From Leptidea sinapis (Eukaryota; Arthropoda; Insecta; Lepidoptera; Pieridae): 64,000 nucleotides of DNA. Below are positions 24,885 through 37,831 of the stretch, piece after piece. The stretch's first letter is position 1; the number at the start of each line of letters is the position of its first letter. The notes beneath the pieces are model-generated. The model was given only the letters and a program-made list of their open reading frames with translations. It did not search any database and was not told where the DNA came from. A program made the position numbers and the translations under genes. The stretch is from positions 248,001-312,000 of the forward strand of contig NC_066301.1 in the NCBI RefSeq assembly GCF_905404315.1, given 5' to 3'.

Positions 24885-26530
24885 AAATCCAATATGGCCG
24901 CCGCACAAAATTATGATTTGAGCAATATGGATATCGAGTCCGAGGTTCTCGAGGTTGCAGAGAATATATTTGGGAATATTTTTGAAAACCAAGATGGCCG
25001 CCGCACAAAATTATGATTTCAGCAATATGGATATCGTGTCCGAGGTTCTCGAGGGTGCAGAGAACGATTTTGTGATCATTTTTTTAATCAAAGATGGCCA
25101 CCGCACAAAATTATGATTACAACATTATGGGTATCGTATCCGAGGATCTCGAAGGTGAATAGTATGATCTTGGGATCATTTTTGAAATGCAAGATGGCCG
25201 CCGCGCAAAATTATGTTTTCAGCAATATGGATATCGAGTCCGAGGTTCTCGAGGGTGCAGAGAACAATTCTGTGATCATTTTAGAAATCCAAGAGGGCTG
25301 CCGCACACAATTATGTTTTCAGCAATATGGATATCGTGTCCGAGGTTCTCGAGGGTACAGAGAACAATTCTGTGATCATTTTTTGAAATCCAAGAGGGCT
25401 GCCGCACACAATTATGTTTTCAGCAATATGGATATCGTGTCCGAGGTTCTCTGGGGTGCAGAGAACAATTCTGTGATTATTTTTGAAATCCAAGATGGCT
25501 GCCACACACAATTATGTTTTCAGCAATATGGATATCGTGTCCGAGGTTCTCGAGGGTGCAGAGAACAATTTTGGGATCATTTTTCAAATTCAAGATGGCC
25601 GCCATGCAAGATTATGATCACAAAATTATGGGTATCGCATCCGAGGTTCTCGAGAGTGCACAGAACGATTTTGTGATCATTTTTCAAATCCTAGATGGCC
25701 GCCGCACGAAATTATGATTTCAGCAATATGGATACCGTGCCCGAGGTTCTCTAGGGTGCAGAGAACAATTCTGTGATTATTTTTGCAATCCAAGATGGCT
25801 GCCACACACAATTATGTTTTCAGCAATATGGATATCGTGTCCGAGGTTCTCGAGGGTGCAGAGAACGATTTTGGGATCATTTTTGAAAACGAAGATGGCA
25901 ACCGCACAAAATTATAATTAAAACATTATGGGTATCGTATCCGATGTTCTCGAAGGTGCAGAGAATGATTCTGGGATCATTTTTGAAAAACGAGATGGCC
26001 GCCGCACAAAATTATGATAACAAAAATATGGGTATCGTATGCGTGGCTCTCGTGGGTGAAGAGAACGATTCTGTTATCATTTTTGAAAACCGAGATTGCC
26101 GCCGCGCATAATTATGATAACAACAATATGGGTATCGTATCCGAGGCTCTCGAGTGTGCAGAGAACTATTTTGTAATCATTTTTGAAATCCAAGAGGGCT
26201 GCCGCACACAATTATGTTTTCAGCAATATGAATATCGTGTCCGAGGTTCTCGATGGTGCAGAGAACGATTTTGTGATCATATTTGCAATCCAAGATGGCC
26301 TCCGCACAAAATTATGATTTCAGCAATATGGATATCGTGTCCGAGGTTCTCGAAGGTGCAGAGAACGATTTTGTGATCATTTTTTAAATCAAAGATGGCC
26401 ACCGCACAAAATTATGATTACAAAATTATGGGTATCGTGTCCGAGGTTCTCGAGGGTGCAGAGAACAATTCTGTGATCATTTTTTGAAATCCAAGAGGGC
26501 TGCCGCACACAATTATGTTTTCAGCAATAT
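24885..26530 (+). repeat. M6-M10 to P6 segment, copy 1 (offset about 23.6 kb)
   Basis: Monomer order and rare junctions match 48533-50152. Both have M6 with GATTTGAGCAATATGG, a CTCTGGGGTGCAG monomer, an M4 hybrid with GATACCGTGCCCGAGG, then CAATCCAAGATGGCTGCC and P1-P6. The offset is 23,648 bp on the left and 23,623-23,622 bp further right; the step is the 25-bp deletion at 48733. Confidence 0.8.
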
Positions 26531-26973
26531 GGATATCGTGTCCGAGGTTCTCTGGGGTGCAGAGAACAATTCTGTGATTATTTTTGAAATCCAAGATGGC
26601 TGCCACACACAATTATGTTTTCAGCAATATGGATATCGTGTCCGAGGTTCTCGAGGGTGCAGAGAACTATTTTGTAATCATTTTTGAAATCCAAGAGGGC
26701 TGCCGCACACAATTATGTTTTCAGCAATATGAATATCGTGTCCGAGGTTCTCGATGGTGCAGAGAACGATTTTGTGATCATATTTGCAATCCAAGATGGC
26801 CTCCGCACAAAATTATGATTTCAGCAATATGGATATCGTGTCCGAGGTTCTCGAAGGTGCAGAGAACGATTTTGTGATCATTTTTTAAATCAAAGATGGC
26901 CACCGCACAAAATTATGATTACAAAATTATGGGTATCGTGTCCGAGGTTCTCGAGGGTACAGAGAACAATTCA
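26487..26973 (+). repeat. Local 501-bp duplication ending in a truncated monomer
   Basis: P4, P5 and P6 occur at 26186, 26286 and 26386 and again at 26687, 26787 and 26887, an offset of 501 bp. The monomer at 26587 is a hybrid: it starts as the GGCTGCCACACAC form and ends in GAACTATTTTGTAATC, the end of P3. The second copy breaks off in the 87-bp monomer that starts at 26887. Confidence 0.85.
26887..26973 (+). repeat. 87-bp truncated monomer (13-bp deletion)
   Basis: The monomer runs normally to GAGAACAATTC and then jumps straight into AAAAACCGAGATGGCC, losing 13 bp (most of TGTGATCATTTTTG). The next monomer is P11-like with AAATTATTATTTTAGC. A non-homologous or microhomology junction between two different monomer positions explains this best. 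Confidence 0.85.
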
Positions 26974-27773
26974 AAAACCGAGATGGCCGCCGCACAAAAT
27001 TATTATTTTAGCAATATGGATATCGTGTCCGAGGTTCTCCAGGGTGCAGAGAACGATTCTGTTATCATTTTTGAAAACCGAGATTGCCGCCGCGCATAAT
27101 TATGATTACAACATTATGGGTATCGTATCCGAGGTTCTCGAAGGTGCAGAGAATGATTCTGGGATCATTTTTGAAATCCAATATGGCCGCCGCACAAAAT
27201 TATAATTTCAGCAATATATATATCGTGTCCGAGGTTCTCGAAGGTGCAGAGAACGATTTTGTAATCATTTTTGAAAACCGAGATGGCCGCCGCACAAAAT
27301 TATTATTTTAGCAATATGGATATATTGTCCGAGGTTCTCCAGGGTGCAGAGAACAATTCTGTGATCATTTTTTAAATCCAAGATGGCTGCCACTCAAAAT
27401 TATGATAACTACATTATGGGTATCGTATCCGAGGTTCTCGAGGGTGCAGATAACGATTTTGTGATCATTTTTCGAATCCAAGATGGCCGCCGCTCAAAAG
27501 TATGAAAACTACATTAAGGGTATCGTATCCGAGGTTCTCGAGGGTGCTGAGAACGACTTTGTGATCATTTTTCAAATCCAAGATGGACGTCGCACAAAAT
27601 TATGATTTCAGCAATATTAAAATCGTACCCGAGGTTCTAGAGGGTGCAGAGAACGATTTGGTGATCATTTTTAAAATCCAAGATGGCCGCCGCACAAAAT
27701 TATGATTTTAGCAATATGGATATCGTGTCCGAGGTTCTCGAGGGTGCAGAGAACAATTCTGTGATCATTTTTG

Positions 27774-29768
27774 AAATCCAAGAGGGCTGCCGCAAATAAT
27801 TATGTTTTCAGCAATATGGATATCGTGTCCGAGGTTCTCGAGGGTGCAGAAAACAATTTTGAGATCATTTTTAAATCCGAGATGGCCGCCGCTCAATAGT
27901 ATGATAACTACATTATTGGTATCGTATCCGAGGTTCTCGCGGGTGCAGAGAACGATTTTGTGATTATTTTTCAAATTCAAGATGGCCGCCGTGCAAGATT
28001 ATGATCACAAAATTATGGGTATCGCATCCGAGGTTCTCGAGAGTGCACAGAACGATTTTGTGATCATTTTTCAAATCCTAGATGGCCGCCGCACGAAATT
28101 ATGATTTCAGCAATATGGATATCGTGTCCGAGGTTCTCGAGGTCGCAGAGAACAATTCTGTGATCATTTTTGAAATCCAAGAGGGCTGCCGCAAACAATT
28201 ATGTTTTCAGCAATATGGATATCGTATCCGAGGTTCTCGAGGGTGCAGAAAACAATTTTGAGATCATTTTTAAATCCGAGATGGCCGCCGCTCAATAGTA
28301 TGATAACTACATTATTGGTATCGTATCCGAGGTTCTCGCGGGTGCAGAGAACGATTTTGTGATCATTTTTCAAATTCAAGATGGCCGCCGTGCAAGATTA
28401 TGATCACAAAATTATGGGTATCGCATCCGAGGTTCTCGAGAGTGCACAGAACGATTTTGTGATCATTTTTCAAATCCTAGATGGCCGCCGCACGAAATTA
28501 TGATTTCAGCAATATGGATATCGTGTCCGAGGTTCTCGAGGGTGCAGAGAACAATTCTGTGATCATTTTTGAAATCCAAGAGGGCTGCCGCACACAATTA
28601 TGTTTTCAGCAATATGGATATCGTGTCCGAGGTTCTCGAGGGTGCAGAAAACAATTTTGAGATCATTTTTAAATCCGAGATGGCCGCCGCTCAATAGTAT
28701 GATAACTACATTATTGGTATCGTATCCGAGGTTCTCGCGGGTGCAGAGAACGATTTTGTGATCATTTTTCAAATTCAAGATGGCCGCCGTGCAAGATTAT
28801 GATCACAAAATTATGGATATCGCATCCGAGGTTCTCGAGAGTGCACAGAACGATTTTGTGATCATTTTTCAAATCTCAGATGGCCGCCGCACGAAATTAT
28901 GATTTCAGCAATATGGATATCGTGTCCGAGGTTCTCGAGGTCGCAGAGAACAATTCTGTGATCATTTTTGAAATCCAAGAGGGCTGCCGCAAACAATTAT
29001 GTTTTCAGCAATATGGATATCGTATCCGAGGTTCTCGAGGATGCAGAAAACAATTTTGAGATCATTTTTAAATCCGAGATGGCCGCCGCTCAATAGTATG
29101 ATAACTACATTATTGGTATCGTATCCGAGGTTCTCGCGGGTGCAGAGAACGATTTTTTGATCATTTTTCAAATTCAAGATGGCCGCCGTGCAAGATTATG
29201 ATCACAAAATTATGGGTATCGCATCCCAGGTTCTCGAGAGTGCACAGAACGATTTTGTGATCATTTTTCAAATCCTAGATGGCCGCCGCACGAAATTATG
29301 ATTTCAGCAATATGGATATCGTGTCCGAGGTTCTCGAGGGTGCAGTGAACAATTCTGTGATCATTTTTGAAATCCAAGAGGGCTGCCGCAAACAATTATG
29401 TTTTCAGCAATATGGATATCGTGTCCGAGGTTCTCGAGGGTGCAGAAAACAATTTTGAGATCATTTTTAAATCCGAGATGGCCGCCGCTCAATAGTATGA
29501 TAACTACATTATTGGTATCGTATCCGAGGTTCTCGCGGGTGCAGAGAACGATTTTGTGATCATTTTTCAAATTCAAGATGGCCGCCGTGCAAGATTATGA
29601 TCACAAAATTATGGATATCGCATCCGAGGTTCTCGAGAGTGCACAGAACGATTTTGTGATCATTTTTCAAATCCTAGATGGCCGCCGCACGAAATTATGA
29701 TTTCAGCAATATGGATATCGTGTCCGAGGTTCTCGAGGTCGCAGAGAACAATTCTGTGATCATTTTTG
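27774..29768 (+). repeat. 399-bp tetramer (M1-M4) in five tandem copies
   Basis: Copies start at 27774, 28173, 28572, 28971 and 29370, each exactly 399 bp. M1 has GCAGAAAACAATTTTGAG and is 99 bp; M2 has CAATAGTATGATAACTACAT and CTCGCGGG; M3 has GTGCAAGATTATGATCAC and GAGAGTGCACAG; M4 has AAATCCTAGATGGCC and GCACGAAATTATG. Variants alternate from copy to copy: M1 reads CGTGTCCG in copies 1, 3, 5 and CGTATCCG in 2, 4; M4 ends GGTCGCAGAG in 1, 3, 5 and GGGTGCAG in 2, 4. The higher unit is therefore 798 bp. Confidence 0.95.
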
Positions 29769-30768
29769 AAATCCAAGAGGGCTGCCGCACACAATTATGG
29801 TTTCAGCAATATATATATCGTGTCCGAGGTTCTCGAGTGTGCAGAGAACGATTTTGTGATCATGTTTGAAATCCAATATGGCCGCCGCACAAAATTATGA
29901 TTTGAGCAATATAGATATCGAGTCCGAGGTTCTCGAGGTTGCAGAGAATATATTTGGGAATATTTTTGAAAACCAAGATGGCCGCCGCACAAAATTATGA
30001 TTTCAGCAATATGGATATCGTGTCCGAGGTTCTCGAGGGTGCAGAGAACGATTTTGTGATCATTTTTTTAATCAAAGATGGCCACCGCACAAAATTATGA
30101 TTACAACATTATGGGTATCGTATCCGAGGTTCTCGAAGGTGAATAGTATGATCTTGGGATCATTTTTGAAATGCAAGATGGCCGCCGCGCAAAATTATGT
30201 TTTCAGCAATATGGATATCGAGTCCGAGGTTCTCGAGGGTGCAGAGAACAATTCTGTGATCATTTTAGAAATCCAAGAGGGCTGCCGCACACAATTATGT
30301 TTTCAGCAATATGGATATCGAGTCCGAGGTTCTCGAGGGTGCAGAGAACAATTCTGTGATAATTTTAGAAATCCAAGAGGGCTGCCGCACACAATTATGT
30401 TTTCAGCAATATGGATATCGTGTCCGAGGTTCTCGAGGGTGCAGATAACGATTTTGTGATCATTTTTCGAATCCAAGATGGCCGCCGCTCAAAAGTATGA
30501 AAACTACATTAAGGGTATCGTATCCGAGGTTCTCGAGGGTGCTGAGAACGACTTTGTGATCATTTTTCAAATCCAAGATGGCCGTCGCACAAAATTATGA
30601 TTTCAGCAATATTAAAATCGTACCCGAGGTTCTAGAGGGTGCAGAGAACAATTTGGTGATCATTTTTAACATCCAAGATGGCCGCCGCACAAAATTATGA
30701 TTTTAGCAATATGGATATCGTGTCCGAGGTTCTCGAGGGTGCAGAGAACAATTCTGTGATCATTTTTG
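29370..30768 (+). repeat. 1,399-bp M-module HOR (14 monomers)
   Basis: Same order as the full M module that follows, but one monomer short. The monomer at 30369 starts as M11 and ends as M12 (GCAGATAACGATTTTGTG), so an in-register deletion of one monomer has fused the two. The unit shares its first eleven monomers with 30769 onward at a 1,399-bp offset. Confidence 0.85.
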
Positions 30769-32267
30769 AAATCCAAGAGGGCTGCCGCAAACAATTATGT
30801 TTTCAGCAATATGGATATCGTGTCCGAGGTTCTCGAGGGTGCAGAAAACAATTTTGAGATCATTTTTAAATCCGAGATGGCCGCCGCTCAATAGTATGAT
30901 AACTACATTATTGGTATCGTATCCGAGGTTCTCGCGGGTGCAGAGAACGATTTTGTGATCATTTTTCAAATTCAAGATGGCCGCCGTGCAAGATTATGAT
31001 CACAAAATTATGGATATCGCATCCGAGGTTCTCGAGAGTGCACAGAACGATTTTGTGATCATTTTTCAAATCCTAGATGGCCGCCGCACGAAATTATGAT
31101 TTCAGCAATATGGATATCGTGTCCGAGGTTCTCGAGGTCGCAGAGAACAATTCTGTGATCATTTTTGAAATCCAAGAGGGCTGCCGCACACAATTATGCT
31201 TTCAGCAATATATATATCGTGTCCGAGGTTCTCGAGTGTGCAGAGAACGATTTTGTGATCATGTTTGAAATCCAATATGGCCGCCGCACAAAATTATGAT
31301 TTGAGCAATATGGATATCGAGTCCGAGGTTCTCGAGGTTGCAGAGAATATATTTGGGAATATTTTTGAAAACCAAGATGGCCGCCGCACAAAATTATGAT
31401 TTCAGCAATATGGATATCGTGTCCGAGGTTCTCGAGGGTGCAGAGAACGATTTTGTGATCATTTTTTTAATCAAAGATGGCCACCGCACAAAATTATGAT
31501 TACAACATTATGGGTATCGTATCCGAGGTTCTCGAAGGTGAATAGTATGATCTTGGGATCATTTTTGAAATGCAAGATGGCCGCCGCGCAAAATTATGTT
31601 TTCAGCAATATGGATATCGAGTCCGAGGTTCTCGAGGGTGCAGAGAACAATTCTGTGATCATTTTAGAAATCCAAGAGGGCTGCCGCACACAATTATGTT
31701 TTCAGCAATATGGATATCGAGTCCGAGGTTCTCGAGGGTGCAGAGAACAATTCTGTGATAATTTTAGAAATCCAAGAGGGCTGCCGCACACAATTATGTT
31801 TTCAGCAATATGGATATCGTGTCCGAGGTTCTCGAGGGTACAGAGAACAATTCTGTGATCATTTTTTAAATCCAAGATGGCTGCCACTCAAAATTATGAT
31901 AACTACATTATGGGTATCGTATCCGAGGTTCTCGAGGGTGCAGATAACGATTTTGTGATCATTTTTCGAATCCAAGATGGCCGCCGCTCAAAAGTATGAA
32001 AACTACATTAAGGGTATCGTATCCGAGGTTCTCGAGGGTGCTGAGAACGACTTTGTGATCATTTTTCAAATCCAAGATGGCCGTCGCACAAAATTATGAT
32101 TTCAGCAATATTAAAATCGTACCCGAGGTTCTAGAGGGTGCAGAGAACGATTTGGTGATCATTTTTAACATCCAAGATGGCCGCCGCACAAAATTATGAT
32201 TTTAGAAATATGGATATCGTGTCCGAGGTTCTCGAGGGTGCAGAGAACAATTCTGTGATCATTTTTG
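30769..32267 (+). repeat. M module, reference copy (15 monomers, 1,499 bp)
   Basis: M1-M4 as in the 399-bp tetramer; M5 with CAATATATATATCG and CTCGAGTGTGC; M6 AAATCCAATATGGCC with GATTTGAGC; M7 AAAACCAAGATGGCC after TATATTTGGGAATATT; M8 TAATCAAAGATGGCCACC with GAATAGTATGATCTTGG; M9 AAATGCAAGATGGCC with GATATCGAGTCCGAGG; M10 and M11 GGGCTGCCGCACACAATT; M12 GGCTGCCACTCAAAATT; M13 AGTATGAAAACTACATTAAG; M14 GGCCGTCGC with ATATTAAAATCGTACCC; M15 AACATCCAAG with GATTTTAG. Only M1 departs from 100 bp. Confidence 0.9.
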
Positions 32268-33065
32268 AAATCCAAGAGGGCTGCCGCAAACAATTATGTT
32301 TTCAGCAATATGGATATCGTGTCCGAGGTTCTCGAGGGTGCAGAAAACAATTTTGAGATCATTTTTAAATCCGAGATGGCCGCCGCTCAATAGTATGATA
32401 ACTACATTATTGGTATCGTATCCGAGGTTCTCGCGGGTGCAGAGAACGATTTTGTGATCATTTTTCAAATTCTAGATGGCCGCCGTGCAAGATTATGATC
32501 ACAAAATTATGGGTATCGCATCCGAGGTTCTCGAGAGTGCACAGAACGATTTTGTGATCATTTTTCAAATCCTAGATGGCCGCCGCACGAAATTATGATT
32601 TCAGCAATATGGATATCGTGTCCGAGGTTCTCGAGGTCGCAGAGAACGATTTGGTGATCATTTTTAAAATCCAAGATGGCCGCTGCACAAAATTATGATT
32701 TTAGCAATATGGATATCGTGTCCGAGGTTCTCGAGGGTGCAGAGAACAATTCTGTGATCATTTTTGAAATCCAAGAGGGCTGCCGCAAACAATTATGTTT
32801 TCAGCAATATGGATATCCTGTCCGAGGTTCTCGAGGGTGCAGAAAACAATTTTGAGATCATTTTTAAATCCAAGATGGCCGCCGCTCAGTAGTATGATAA
32901 CTACATTATTGGTTTCGTATCCGAGGTTCTCGCGGGTGCAGAGAACGATTTTGTGATCATTTTTCAAATTCTAGATGGCCGCCGTGCAAGATTATGATCA
33001 CAAAATTATGGGTATCGCATCCGAGGTTCTCGAGAGTGCACAGAACGATTTTGGGATCATTTTTG
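32268..33065 (+). repeat. Two shortened M units with hybrid junctions
   Basis: M1-M4 (32268-32666) runs into a hybrid monomer at 32667 that behaves as M15 (GATTTTAGCAATATGG), and is followed by M1-M3 (32767-33065) before a P module starts at 33066. M2 at 32866 carries the rare CTCAGTAGTATG, seen again only at 44441. The two units are 499 bp apart. Confidence 0.8.
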
Positions 33066-33847
33066 AAAACGAAGATGGCAACCGCACAAAATTATAATTA
33101 AAACATTATGGGTATCGTATCCGATGTTCTCGAAGGTGCAGAGAATGATTCTGGGATCATTTTTGAAAACCGAGATGGCCGCCGCACAAAATTATGATAA
33201 CAAAAATATGGGTATCGTATGCGTGGCTCTCGTGGGTGAAGAGAACGATTCTGTTATCATTTTTGAAAACCGAGATTGCCGCCGCGCATAATTATGATAA
33301 CAACAATATGGGTATCGTATCCGAGGCTCTCGGGTGTGCAGAGAACTATTTTGTAATCATTTTTGAAATCCAAGAGGGCTGCCGCACACAATTATGTTTT
33401 CAGCAATATGAATATCGTGTACGAGGTTCTCGATGGTGCAGAGAACGATTTTGTGATCATATTTGCAATCCAAGATGGCCTCCGCACAAAATTATGATTT
33501 CAGCAATATGGATATCGTGTCCGAGTTTCTCGAAGGTGCAGAGAACGATTTTGTGATCATTTTTTAAATCAAAGATGGCCACCGCACAAAATTATGATTA
33601 CAAAATTATGGGTATCGTGTCCGAGGTTCTCGAGGGTACAGAGAACAATTCTGTGATCATTTTGTGAAATCCAAGAGGGCTGCCGCACACAGTTATGTTT
33701 TCAGCAATATGGATAACGTGTCCGAGGTTCTCTAGGGTGCAGAGAACAATTCTGTTATCATTTTTGAAATCCAAGATGGCTGCAACACACAATTATGTTC
33801 TCAGCAATATTGATATCGTGTCCGAGGTTCTCGAGGGTGCAGAGAAC

Positions 33848-36800
33848 GATTTTGGGATCATTTTTGAAAACCGAGATTGCCGCCGCGCATAATTATGATT
33901 ACAACATTATGGGTATCGTATCCGAGGTTCTCGAAGGTGCAGAGAATGATTCTGGGATCATTTTTGAAATCCAATATGGCCGCCGCACAAAATTATAATT
34001 TCAGCAATATATATATCGTGTCCGAGGTTCTCGAAGGTGCAGAGAACGATTTTGTAATCATTTTTGAAAACCGAGATGGCCGCCGCACAAAATTATTATT
34101 TTAGCAATATGGATATCGTGTCCGAGGTTCTCCAGGGTAGAGAGAACAATTCTGTGATCATTTTTTAAATCCAAGATGGCTGCCACTCAAAATTATGATA
34201 ACTACATTATGGGTATCGTATCCGAGGTTCTCGAGGGTGCAGATAACAATTTTGTGATCATTTTTCGAATCCAAGATGGCCGCCGCTCAAAAGTATGAAA
34301 ACTACAATAAGGGTATCGTTTCCTGAAGTTCTCGAGGGTGCTGAGAACGACTTTGTGATCATTTTTCAAATCCAAGATGGCCGTCGCACAAAATTATGAT
34401 TTCAGCAATATTAAAATCGTACCCGAGGTTCTAGAGGGTGCAGAGAACGATTTGGTGATCATTTTTAAAATCCAAGATGGCCGCCGCACAAAATTATGAT
34501 TTTAGCAATATGGATATCGTGTCCGAGGTTCTCGAGGGTGCAGAGAACAATTCTGTGATCATTTTTGAAATCAAAGAGGGCTGCCGCAAACAATTATGTT
34601 TTCAGCAATATGGATATCGTGTCTGAGGTTCTCGAGGGTGCAGAAAACAATTTTGAGATCATTTTTAAATCCGAGATGGCCGCCGCTCAAAAGTATGATA
34701 ACTAGATTATGGGTATCGTATCCGAGGTTCTCGAGAGTGCAGAGAACGATTTTGTTATCATTTTTCAAATTCAAGATGGCCGCCGTGCAAGATTATGATC
34801 ACAAAATTATGGGTATCGCATCCGAGGTTCTCGAGAGTGCACAGAACGATTTTGTGATCATTTTTCAAATCCTAGATGGCCGCCGCACGAAATTATGATT
34901 TCAGCAATATGGATATCGTGTCCGAGGTTCTCGAGGTCGCAGAGAACAATTCTGTGATCATTTTTGAAATCCAAGAGGGCTGCCGCACACAATTATGGTT
35001 TCAGCAATATATATATCGTGTCCGAGGTTCTCCAGTGTGCAGAGAACGATTTTGTGATCATGTTTGAAATCCAATATGGCCGCCGCACAAAATTATGATA
35101 ACAAAAATATGGGTAGCGTATACGTGGCTCTCGTGGGTGAAGAGAACGATTCTGTTATCATTTTTGAAAACCGAGATTGCCGCCGCGCATAATTATGATA
35201 AAAACAATATGGGTATCGTATCCGAAGCTCTCGAGTGTGCAGAGAACGATTTTGTAATCATTTTTGAAAACCGAGATGGCCGCCGCACAAAATTATGATT
35301 TTAGCAATATGGATATCGTGTCCGAGGTTCTCCAACGTGCAGAGAACAATTCTGTGATCATTTTTGAAATCCAAGAGGGCTGCCGCAAACAATAATGTTT
35401 ACAGCAATATGGATATCGTGTCCGAGGTTCTCGAGAGTGCAGAAAACAATTTTGAGATCATTTTTAAATCCGAAATGGCCGCCGCTCAATAGTATACATT
35501 ATGGGTATCGTATCCGAGTTTCTCGAGGGTGCAGAAAACGATTTTGTGATCATTTTTCAATTCCAAGATGGCCGCCGTGCAAGATTATGATCACAAAAAT
35601 ATGGGTATCGTATCCGAGGTTCTCGAGGGTGCTGAGAACGATTCTATGATCATTTTTTGAAATCCAAGAGGGCTGCCGCACACAATTATGTTTTCAGCAA
35701 TATGGTTAACGTGCCCGAGGATCTCTAGGGTGCAGAGAACAATTCTGTGATTATTTTTGCAATCCAAGATGGCTGCCACACACAATTATGTTTTCAGCAA
35801 TATGGATATCGTGTCCGAGGTTCTCGAAGGTGCAGAGAACGATTCTGTGATCATTTTTTAAATCAAAGATGGCCACCGCACAAAATTATGATTACAAAAT
35901 TATGGGTATCGTGTCCGAGGTTCTCGAGGGTGCAGAGAACAATTCTGTGATCATTTTTTGAAATCCAAGAGGGCTGCCGCACACAATTATGTTTTCAGCA
36001 ATATGGATAACGTGTCCGAGGTTCTCTAGGGTCCAGAGAACAATTCTGTTATCATTTTTGAAATCCAAGATGGCTGCAACACACAATTATGTTTTCAGCA
36101 ATATTGATATCGTGTCCGAGGTTCTCGAGGGTGCAGAGAACGATTTTGGGATCATTTTTGAAAACGAAGATGGCCACCGCAAAAAATTATGATTACAATA
36201 TTATGGGTATCCTATCCGAGGTTCTCGAAGGTGCAGAGAATGATTCTGGGATCATTTTTGAAATCCAATATGGCCGCCGCACAAAATTATAATTTCAGCA
36301 ATATATATATCGTGTCCGATGTTCTCGAAGGTGCAGAGAACGATTTTGTAATCATTTTTGAAAACCGAGATGGCCGCCGCACAAAATTATTATTTTAGCA
36401 ATATGGATATCGTGTCCGAGGTTCTCCAGGGTGCAGAGAACAATTCTGTGATCATTTTTTAAATCCAAGATGGCTGCCACTCAAAATTATGATAACTACA
36501 TCATGGGTATCGTATCCGAGGTTCTCGAGTGTGCAGATAACGATTTTGTGATCATTTTTCGAATCCAAGATGGCCGCCGCTCAAAAGTATGAAAACTACA
36601 TTAAGGGTATCGTATCCGAGGTTCTCGAGGGTGCTGAGAACGACTTTGTGATCATTTTTCAAATCCAAGATGGCCGTCGCACAAAATTATGATTTCAGCA
36701 ATATTAAAATCGTACCCGAGGTTCTAGAGGGTGCAGAGAACGATTTGGTGATCATTTTTAAAATCCGAGATTGCCGCCGCACAAAATTATGATTTTAGCA

Positions 36801-37831
36801 ATATGGATATCGTGTCCGAGGTTCTCGAGGGTGCAGAGAACAATTCTGTGATCATTTTTGAAATCCAAGAGGGCTGCCGCAAACAATTATGTTTTCAGCA
36901 ATATGGATATCGTGTCCGAGGTTCTCGAGGGTGCAGAAAACAATTTTGAGATCATTTTTAAATCCGAGATGGCCGCCGCTCAATAGTATGATAACTACAT
37001 TATTGGTATCGTATCCGAGGTTCTCGCGGGTGCAGAGAACGATTTTCTGATCATTTTTCAAATTCAAGATGGCCGCCGTGCAAGATTATGATCACAAAAT
37101 TATGGGTATCGCATCCAAGGTTCTCGAGAGTGCACAGAACGATTTTGTGATCATTTTTCAAATCCTAGATGGCCGCCGCACGAAATTATGATTTCAGCAA
37201 TATGGATATCGTGTCCGAGGTTCTCGAGGTCGCAGAGAACAATTCTGTGATCATTTTTGAAATCCAAGAGGGCTGCCGCACACAATTATGGTTTCAGCAA
37301 TATATATATCGTGTCCGAGGTTCTCGAGTGTGCAGAGAACGATTTTGTGATCATGTTTGAAATCAAATATGGCCGCCGCACAAAATTATGATTTGAGCAA
37401 TATGGATATCGAGTCCGAGGTTCTCGAGGTTGCAGAGAATATATTTGGGAATATTTTTGAAAACCAAGATGGCCGCCGCACAAAATTATGATTTCAGCAA
37501 TATGGATATCGTGTCCGAGGTTCTCGAGGGTGCAGAGAACGATTTTGTGATCATTTTTTTAATCAAAGATGGCCACCGCACAAAATTATGATTACAACAT
37601 TATGGGTATCGTATCCGAGGTTCTCGAAGGTGAATAGTATGATCTTGGGATCATTTTTGAAATGCAAGATGGCCGCCGCGCAAAATTATGTTTTCAGCAA
37701 TATGGATATCGAGTCCGAGGTTCTCGAGGGTGCAGAGAACAATTCTGTGATCATTTTAGAAATCCAAGAGGGCTGCCGCACACAATTATGGTTTCAGCAA
37801 TATGGATATCGTGTCCGAGGTTCTCGAGGGT
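33848..37831 (+). repeat. 4-kb duplicated segment, copy 1 (offset 9,774 bp)
   Basis: It matches 43622-47605 at a constant 9,774 bp over about 3,984 bp. Shared rare features are CGTTTCCTGAAGTTCTCGAG (34317/44091, a 1-bp insertion), CTCCAGTGTGC, GGGTAGCGTATACGTGG and the 93-bp monomer at 35466/45240. The match is broken at about 34,660-34,980, where the partner has different monomers. Occasional single substitutions occur elsewhere. Confidence 0.9.

Noticed and set aside
27774..29768. CRISPR array, suggested by regular 399-bp and 100-bp spacing
   Set aside because: There are no short repeats separated by unique spacers; the full unit is repeated, and no cas genes lie nearby.
36761..36860. GATTGCCGCC monomer as a misplaced P3 monomer
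   Set aside because: Only the first 20 bases resemble P3; the rest is M15 (GATTTTAGCAATATGG), and the same form sits at 46535 in the 9,774-bp partner. It is a variant M15.
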